14,438 bases of DNA from Entrophospora sp. SA101. Taxonomy: Eukaryota; Glomeromycota; Glomeromycetes; Entrophosporales; Entrophosporaceae. The notes beneath the pieces are model-generated. The model had not been told where the DNA came from. It searched no databases and saw only the letters and a program-made list of their open reading frames with translations. Shown here piece after piece: positions 8,415 through 14,438 of the stretch. The stretch's first letter is position 1; the number at the start of each line of letters is the position of its first letter. The stretch covers positions 46,991 to 61,428 of the forward strand of contig CAUDNR010004095.1 of assembly GCA_958430865.1 (NCBI GenBank), given 5' to 3'. The position numbers and the translations under genes were made by a program.

Positions 8415-9070
8415 GTAGTTCTTCTGCAACAAGAAATAAACAAACCAATTAATATTAATCCTATATAAATTTATTTTTAGCAAAATCCATGGATGAAAGA
8501 CTTTTCTGCAACTAGCAATTATTAATATAGCAATAATCAACCAACAGTAAATACCTTTCCATTTTGATAAACGATTGGTTAAAAAAAAAATGTCAAAATT
8601 AACTTTATCGAATTTTCTGTTTAAAGTCTAATTTCAATGGTGATCGGAAGCTTCCAGATGCATATAAATTATTAGAAGGCCTGTAGCTTGACTTCTGATG
8701 GAGTTTCCAATTCCAAGTAGTAATGGCGGTTAATAACCTATATTAATAACTTAAAAATTAAAAGGGTTATAGTTATTTAAAAAATTATTAATAATGCGAA
8801 TCAAAATAGCCGAGGAAATGTGAAATTTTTTTTATTAAAAATATCTACAAGGAAGCTTTATGTACTTAACATACTAAAATGAATATAAATTAAAAACGTT
8901 TCATCGTCTACTGCAAAGGAAATGTTAAATGATTTGCTTGAAAATATTACTAATTTATAAAGCAAGGCAATGAAGAAATTCATAATATTATAAAATTTAA
9001 TTGTAATGCTTACAAAATGCTAATAAAGACTAATAAATGAGTAATATATATATTTAATTATAATGTTATA
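8415..9070. other. AT-rich intergenic DNA, no gene supported
   Basis: A GGTTAATAACC...TTAATAACTTAAAAA stretch at about 8727-8760 shares its motif with the tandem repeat at 9071-9200. The two could be the ends of one degraded element of about 480 bp. The 65-codon minus-strand frame at 8343-8540 runs from the hAT element into flanking DNA and is not a gene. Confidence 0.4.
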
Positions 9071-9200
9071 GGTTTTTAAGTTATTAACCATGAGTTTTAA
9101 GTTAATAACCTAAAACTTATTGGAAGAGGTTTTTAAGTTATTAACCATGAGTTTTTAAGTTAATAACCTAAAACTTATTGGAAGAGGTTTTTACGCCTAT
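9071..9200. repeat. 57/58-bp tandem repeat, two full units plus a partial
   Basis: Units at 9071-9127 and 9128-9185 begin GGTTTTTAAGTTATTAACC and end CTTATTGGAAGA; they differ mainly by one T. A partial third unit (GGTTTTTA) starts at 9186. Each unit carries opposed TTAAGTTA(T)TAACC motifs, so it can fold. Confidence 0.85.
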
Positions 9201-9978
9201 AACTAAATTCCAATACTCAACACTGCGCCAAAAATATTTCAACAACTTGGATTCGCTAGGGTTAAAAAGGACTTTCAAAACATAATTAATTAATTAATTA
9301 ATTAATTAATAAATAAATAATAATAAACACATTTTTAAATTATTGCATAGTTGAAGAGGCCAAGCTACCGTAAATTGTTTCTTAACGATTAATGGTTTTA
9401 ATTATTAATTAAGGGCCCCTTTTGAATTTACTATATTGCGAGGAAAATCTAGCTAGTTTTGAATTGAAATCTCGGCCGGATACACACTCAAATTTATTAA
9501 TAATAACCATAGGAATAAATTTCTAGTTTCAGACAGTAGTTATCAATGAATATGCACCAAGTTTGCTTTTATCTAAATTTACGCGCAAAATAAAAATTTT
9601 TTTTTTCAATAAATTTATATGTTTACTCCTTATAAACTTATAAATTATTCTTACTATATACTGTTTTATGTTTTTATGTGGTGTGTATTATATTCAATGA
9701 TCAAAAGGAATCGCATTTTTTTACTTTGGTAAATTTTCATACGCAAACCTATCTATTACTTTCTATTTTTATTAGGAAAAATATCTATCAGGATAATATA
9801 CAATAAATTACCAAAATGGCATTCTTATATTGTTTAATTCTATGATTTGATGGCTAGTATACATAGTATTGGTTAGTATAAGATATTCATAACATTACAA
9901 ACACTCAATAGTTACTATATGAAACGTAACTAATGTAAAATAAACATAATTTTATTAAAGCTTTTAAAACAATCTATA
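9201..9978. other. AT-rich intergenic DNA with a (TTAA)n microsatellite
   Basis: A (TTAA)n run lies at about 9282-9310. No coding or inverted-repeat structure could be supported in the rest. Confidence 0.45.
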
Positions 9979-10418
9979 ATGGCAAGACAATCACCTTCTT
10001 TAATTCAACATCGATATCTGTCCACTATTTGTAACGAAAAGTGATACAAAACATCTAGAGGTCCTATTCATCATGAAAATAAATTCAGATCATGCATCTT
10101 ACCATCAGTTTCCTGGCAATACAATTTCTCTGCCTATGCAACATATTGAACAGTTTAAAAAATTAAATTAATTTTCACCAGTAAAACATACCTATCGATG
10201 TATTTTCAAAGGTTATGAGGCGGAAGCTACGTTAGGACAATTACTTGATGATCAATAGTGGAAAACATGATATTATGAAGCAAATTAAAAAAAGTTTCGT
10301 CCAGCTATATCTGCTAGAAATGGCTGTAGAATGGTTTCAAGGAAATATTAAAGATGAAAAAGAGCATGATAAAAAGATAATGCTTTTATTTTCAATTTGC
10401 TGCAATAATTTAATATGA
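9979..10418 (+). pseudogene. Decayed protein gene of unknown family
   Basis: Starts ATG at 9979 as MARQSPSLIQHRYLSTICNE, then a TGA, then SRGPIHHENKF. Another frame from 10073 reads MKINSDHASYHQFPGNTISL, PMQHIEQFKKLN, TAA, FSPVKHTYRCIFKGYEAEAT, LGQLLDDQ, TAG. A last frame reads HDIMKQIKKSFVQLYLLEMA, VEWFQGNIKDEKEHDKK and ends at a TGA at 10416-10418. The protein-like pieces succeed one another on one strand with few gaps, as expected for an ORF broken by frameshifts and nonsense changes. No known domain is recognised. An intron could explain one of the frame changes, but not the in-frame TAA and TAG. Confidence 0.5.
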
Positions 10419-10571
10419 TTTTTTAGTGAAGTGTTATTATCCTCCAGAATTTGTTTCATAATAGAGTCTTTTTGGCCAACATGATATTATGGTGATTTGT
10501 TTGATTGAGCTTGTTTTTTCTTGGTAAATATCTTGCTAGTAACGTATGTTGGTTGAGCCAATTGACTGACT

Positions 10572-10937
10572 AGAGCTCCGGATGATTATAATTGAGGTCA
10601 TAGGTACTATATATGATGTAAAATTTTACACGATGTCCGCAATTCCAAGTAAATGTCTTCAAGCATCGTAATAAAAAAAATTTCTTTTAAAGGGATAAAT
10701 CATTGACGTCAAAATTTCATAGCTTTGATGATTAGAACTTGAGATAAAGCCATGTTAGGTGTAAAAATGGTCCAAATCCAGAGCCATGAGATTCTGGTGT
10801 CAAAGATTCTTCTTCTCTTTAAAAGAACTATTTTTATTATGAGATTCGGAGACATTGGCTTTACCAACCGTGTGCTCAATATGATCCAAAAATTTCTGCG
10901 TCAAAAACGACCTCAACTATAAATTATCCGGGGTCCT
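10572..10937. mobile_element. MITE-like element with ~30-bp terminal inverted repeats
   Basis: The left end AGAGCTCCGGATGATTATAA, continuing TTGAGGTC, matches the reverse complement of the right end, AGGACCCCGGATAATTTATA, continuing GTTGAGGTC. The interior of about 310 bp has no open frame of note. No target duplication could be fixed, so the superfamily is not assigned. Confidence 0.65.
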
Positions 10938-10983
10938 GCCCAACTCGCATCATCATATCGTGCTAAATTTTGGGTTCAACAGA

Positions 10984-11130
10984 ATAAACGCATACGTTCG
11001 AATTATTTGTTTTATTCGTTATTATTATGAATTCGATTGTTCGAATAAAGCGAATAAAACGAGTAAGAGAATAAAATGAATAAACGAATAATTAGAATAA
11101 AACGAATTGTTCGAATAAAATGAATAAAAT
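10984..11130. repeat. TTCGAATAAA-type palindromic repeat
   Basis: Contains TTCGAATTATTTGTTTTATT on the left and several CGAATAAAACGA and TTCGAATAAAATGAATAAA units in the opposite sense on the right. It belongs to the same motif family as 6990-7105 and lies just downstream of gene B's stop codon. Confidence 0.5.
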
Positions 11131-11266
11131 CTTGACAGTAATATATAGATATTTTAATTAATTTAAAAGTTTTTAAAAATATTACGCTTTACAAATCAAA
11201 TATATATAATATTGTTACAATACTATTGTTCTATTAAGAAACCCCATTATTAATACTATTATTTAA

Positions 11267-13909
11267 TTAAGCAACAATTAAGTAAAGCATTGTTACAGAA
11301 ATAACAAATAATGATGTAGCAATGCTATATAAATTATAAACTGAGAGTTCCAGATCAAGATGTCCAGCTGAAACAGGATTACTTTCTTGAATTTCTTCTA
11401 CAGTTGCTGAAGTAACTTTCTTGATCACCACAACAGTACTTGGTGGAATGTAAGTTGCATATGTGGTTAATTCTCCATCAGTCCCTGTTGAAGATGTATA
11501 AGTGGTGTACCCTGGGAAATATAATGTTTCTGTGGTAGTGTAAGTTTTGAATTGTGTTATGGTTGATTTTTCTTGGCTTGTGCCTATTTGGGATTGGGAT
11601 GTTGTAGTTTTTTTAGGTGTTGGTGGTTCTGTAACTAATTCACTTTCTTCTGTTGTACTGATCACTGTTGGGCTATTTTTTTTTGCAATAAATTGATTAA
11701 TTTAATTAATTTGTTGGAAAATAATGAATGTTTTTTTTAAGTAAAAAAAATAGAAATCACAGATCTGAGACTTACTCTGTTGCTTTAGGCTTACACCTTG
11801 GATCATCAGATTTTTTACATGGTTCATGTTCAGGTGGATATGTTTTAGTGGGAGCTAATTAATTTATATAAATTAAATATAAATATAAATATATTAATTA
11901 TATAAGTATAAATATATTAATTCTATAATTAATTATACAAAAGAATAAAAAAAAGAAAAGAAAATCATAAATCAATAAAATTTATTTTCATAAATAATTA
12001 TTATTTCCTTTGAATATATGTTGGGGAATTTCTAGCAAAAATCAGGTGTAAGTATAGTAAATCTTTTTGAGTGACAATCTCTGCAAAATATGTTACACAT
12101 GCTTCTGGCTTCTGATATATAAAGTGAATATTTCAAGCCCTGTATCTTGTTATGGTACCAAGTAAACAATCCAATGTCTAAAATTTCGCCAGTTATAATA
12201 CTTCTGGCATAGATATATATTATGCAGGAAGCTTAATTTTTGGTTTGGAGGCCTTGTACCTGGTTTTTGCTAGAAATCCCCACATACATATGATCCTCTT
12301 TTTGAATATATATACACCAGTGGTATTTGGATCAACATTAATCCTAGTTGAGCTTAAGCTATAGTAGAAAACGCTATTTGTATCTGTTAAAGCATCTGTA
12401 TTAGTGTTAATGACAGGATTACTGCTAAAAATATCTGTTTTTGTATTTTTATCTGTTGATTTTATGTATTAGGCTCAGTTACTTGACTGTATTAATGGCT
12501 GGTGTGTCAGCAGTAGTAACACTAATAACTATATATTTGTGATATGATCATATTTATATTTTTAAAAAACTCATAAAATCTAAATCTAAATTTATCTAGC
12601 TAGCTAGGTAGGTATACAACTATTAATATATTCTATTTATATGTGTGTCCTTCCTTTCAAAAAAAAAGACTTACCAAAGGTTGGGGTATTTTCAGATGGT
12701 TCACTAACTGGGGTTTGTGTTGGACTATCTGGTGTTGTAGTGTCTGTGACTGGTGGTGTTGTGGTGTCTGCTACTGGTGGTGATGTTGTGGTGTCTGCTA
12801 CTGGTGGTGTTGTGGTGTCTGCTACTGGTGGTGTTGTGGTGTCTGCTACTGGTGGTGGTGTTGTGGTGTCTGCTACTGGTGGTGATGTTGTAGTGTCTGC
12901 TACTGGTGGTGTTGTGGTGTCTGCGACTGGTGGTGGTGTTGTGGTGTCTGCTACTGGTGGTGTTGTGGTGTCTGCTACTGGTGGTGGTGTTGTGGTGTCT
13001 GGGGCTGGTGGTGTTGGACTGTCTGGGGCTGGTGGTGTTGGACTGTCCGGAGTTGGTGCTATTAATAAATAAATAAATAGAATATCATTATTCAAGAAAT
13101 AAAAACGAAGAAAATAAACAAATGATAATTACGATTATCTTTTGGCGGTGCTATAAGATAAATAAATAAAGCATTATTTTTTGTTCAAGTAATAAAAATG
13201 AAGGAAATAAATCATAATTACGACTATCTTTTGGCGATGCTATAAATAAATAAATAAATAAATAAAACATCATTTTTTGTTCAAGAGGTAAAAATGAAGA
13301 AAATAAACAATGATAATTACGATTATCCGGTGGTGGTGGCGATGCTATAAGATAAATGAATAAAGCATTATTTTTTGTTCAAGAAATAAAAATGAAGAAA
13401 ATAAAATGACAATTACGATTATCTTTTGGCGGTGCTATAAAATAAATAAATAAAGCATTATTTTTTGTTCAAGTAATAAAAATGAAGAAAATAAAATGAT
13501 AATTACGATTATCTTTTGGCGGTGCTATTAAATAAATAAATAAATAAAGCGTTATTTTTTGTTCAAGAGGTAAAAATGAAGGAAATAAAATGATAATTAC
13601 GATTATCTTTTGGCGGTGCTATTAAATAAACAAACAAAGCATTATTTTTTGTTCAAGAGGTAAAAATGAAGAAAATAAACAAATGATAATTACGATTATC
13701 CGGTGGTGCTATAAAATAAATAAATAAAGCATTATTTTTTGTTCAAGAAAAATGAAGAAAATATGCAAATGATAATTACGAGTGTCTTGTCTTTTTTGTA
13801 AATGTTCAATATTGGTTGATTGAATTGGGCTTGTAAACTGAAGGATGAAAATAAGACTTATCAGGAGTACCATAAATGCTATCAATAATTTTGAGTTTGT
13901 TTTATTCAT
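11267..13909 (-). CDS. Copy B: secreted, Pro/Thr-rich, putatively GPI-anchored surface protein
   Basis: Eleven exons join into one frame of 375 codons: 13780-13909, 13694-13708, 13601-13618, 13507-13524, 13417-13434, 13321-13344, 13222-13239, 13133-13150, 12675-13058, 11776-11854, 11267-11672. All introns are GT...AG. Residues 1-31 form a signal peptide (MNKTNSKLLIAF..., cleavage likely after PIQS); LQKR at 37-40 resembles a Kex2 site. Microexons encode PPPDN and PPPKDN units. The large exon holds ten PPVADTTT / PPPVADTTT units. The two-cysteine exon reads YPPEHEPCKKSDDPRCKPK. The last exon is Thr/Ser-rich (TYTTTETLYFPGYTTYTSST) and ends in a hydrophobic tail, SIATSLFVISVTMLYLIVA, typical of a GPI-attachment signal. 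The internal ATG at 13909 was chosen over 13954 because it starts the signal peptide and is conserved in all three copies. An extra exon may exist in the 11855-12674 intron. Cell-surface location is inferred. Confidence 0.85.
12016..12291. mobile_element. MITE-like element inside the 820-nt intron of gene B
   Basis: The left end, TGGGGAATTTCTAGCAAAAA then TCAGGT at about 12022-12047, is the inverted counterpart of ACCTGGTTTTTGCTAGAAAT then CCCCA at 12258-12282. The repeats extend outward through ATATGT on both sides. Arms are about 35 bp. The interior is noncoding. The intron of gene B that holds it (11855-12674) is 820 nt, whereas the corresponding copy A interval (128-521) is 394 nt. Superfamily not assigned, as no clear target duplication was found. 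Confidence 0.75.
12690..13010 (-). repeat. 24/27-nt coding minisatellite (PPVADTTT units)
   Basis: Ten tandem units of eight or nine residues (PPVADTTT, PPPVADTTT, SPPVADTTT) within the large exon of gene B, flanked by DSPTPPAP units at the 5' side and PDSPTQTPVSEP at the 3' side. The Thr triplets are candidate O-mannosylation sites. Confidence 0.9.
13059..13779 (-). repeat. Tandem array of intron + microexon units (eight introns, seven microexons)
   Basis: A unit of roughly 90-100 bp repeats across this block. Each consists of a GTAATTATC donor, a conserved core with CTTGAACAAAAAATAATGC, a TTTATTTAT...TATAG or TTTAATAG acceptor, and a microexon, mostly CACCGCCAAAAGATAATC (18 nt). Intron lengths from 5' to 3' are 71, 75, 76, 72, 72, 81, 71 and 74 nt; microexons are 15, 18, 18, 18, 24, 18 and 18 nt. 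All are phase 1 to phase 1. The array looks like duplication of a whole intron-exon unit. Confidence 0.85.
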
Positions 13910-14336
13910 TTTTGTTCTTTGTTTAATAGATAAAAAATCAAATGAAAACTTCAATAATGTATATGTTTAATTTTTTGTGAATGAATAATTTCTTTTGTGA
14001 AAAAGCTTTAAAAAGTCGAAAGAATTCAAAATGGAGGGGAAAAAAAAGGAAATTTGATTTAATTTATCACGCGCATAATAGGGCCCAGTTTGCGGATCCT
14101 CGCATAATCAGTTGAAAATTCTGCGACATTCGAATATCACGTAAAATGTTACACGAATTATTTATATTGTTTAAAATAATCAAACCAGTCCCATCAATTA
14201 AAGTGGGTACAAGTGTACTAATTAACGATCATTCCAACTTCTATATATTATTCTCCTAATTGTTTTATACGGACTGTCAAAAGATCACAAAGAAGATCAC
14301 ACTTTTCAAAATTGCAATCTATTTTATAAAAGTTAA
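13910..14336. other. Divergent intergenic region between gene B and the plus-strand gene
   Basis: About 430 nt separate the two start codons, so the promoters must lie here. The part next to gene B resembles the DNA upstream of copy A (an AAAACTTCAATAATRTATATG block, then CTTTAAAAA...TCGARA). No TATA-type or other defined promoter element could be fixed with confidence in such AT-rich DNA. Confidence 0.5.
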
Positions 14337-14438
14337 ATGCCGCCTAAAAATCAATTCTGTGATTACTGTAAAGAAGAAAAATTCTCAACATTTAGAAATG
14401 TTACTGAAGAGGCTAAGAAAAAAGCTAACAAGGGAGAA
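14337..14438 (+). CDS. 5' end of an unidentified gene with a CxxC motif (truncated by window edge)
   Basis: ATG at 14337 opens an uninterrupted 34-codon frame to the window edge: MPPKNQFCDYCKEEKFSTFR, then NVTEEAKKKANKGE. FCDYC has a Cys-x2-Cys pair that could be half of a zinc-binding site, followed by a Lys/Glu-rich stretch. The composition is clearly coding-like compared with the AT-rich DNA before it, and AGTTAAATGC is an acceptable fungal start context. Too little is visible to name a family. It is transcribed away from gene B. Confidence 0.6.
   Translation, partial: MPPKNQFCDYCKEEKFSTFRNVTEEAKKKANKGE

Noticed and set aside
12641..13072. Plus-strand 143-codon Gly/Val-rich frame
   Set aside because: Antisense of the PPVADTTT repeats of gene B; it begins and ends in the flanking introns and has no paralogue support.
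13059..13779. CRISPR-like array (short repeats with regular spacing of about 95 bp)
   Set aside because: Both the repeat and the spacer are conserved from unit to unit, and the unit is an intron plus microexon in a eukaryotic gene.
13709..13954. Start at 13954 and an 81-residue single-exon protein
   Set aside because: The upstream 15 residues are not supported by the other copies, and the extension past 13780 reads through intron 1 to the TAG of its own acceptor. The spliced model preserves frame across eleven exons.

Overview
The window is an AT-rich stretch of eukaryotic, very probably fungal, nuclear DNA. Genes are split by short GT...AG introns (often GTAAGT or GTAATT donors and TTTATAG-type acceptors). 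Intergenic DNA is full of miniature inverted-repeat elements and decayed coding fragments. The AT richness, the transposon-relic landscape and the secreted serine/threonine/proline-rich wall-type proteins would fit an arbuscular-mycorrhizal (Glomeromycotina) genome such as Rhizophagus. That assignment is inference; no marker gene proves it.

The main content is a small tandem family of secreted, proline-rich, probably GPI-anchored surface proteins, all on the minus strand. Copy A (exon 1 starts at 1277) runs off the left edge. Copy C (start at 7808) is a truncated, frameshifted 5' fragment. Copy B (13909 down to 11267) is complete, and its exons join into one frame of 375 residues. The three start codons lie about 6.5 and 6.1 kb apart. 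Each first exon encodes a signal peptide followed by a Lys-Arg processing site (Kex2-like). In A and B this leads into Pro-rich repeats, then a short exon with two cysteines. In B a Thr/Ser-rich region with a hydrophobic GPI-type tail follows.

The most unusual structure is in copy B. Between exon 1 and the large repeat exon lie seven microexons of 15-24 nt, each adding one PPPKDN-like unit. They are separated by eight near-identical introns of 71-81 nt. All junctions are phase 1 and all microexons are multiples of three, so any of them can be skipped without breaking the frame. Copy A keeps a fossil of such a microexon in which both splice sites have mutated, and it encodes a related peptide repeat in one continuous exon.

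Region by region: 1-1277 gene A; 1278-2040 its upstream DNA, shared with copy C; 2463-3072 a foldback element with a third arm; 3391-3860 an inverted array of GGCTGCCGCAAAT-like motifs; 4062-6310 several decayed coding stretches with in-frame stops; 6348-6640 a Pif1-type helicase relic; 6990-7105 a palindromic TTCGAATAAA element; 7480-8220 copy C and its upstream DNA; 8230-8406 a hAT-type miniature element with an 8-bp target duplication; 9071-9200 a short tandem repeat; 9979-10418 another decayed gene; 10572-10937 an inverted-repeat element; 10984-11130 a second TTCGAATAAA element; 11267-13909 gene B, with an inverted-repeat element inside its largest intron; 14337 to the right edge, the start of a divergent plus-strand gene with a CxxC motif.

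No tRNA, rRNA, CRISPR array or bacterial-type operon was seen.
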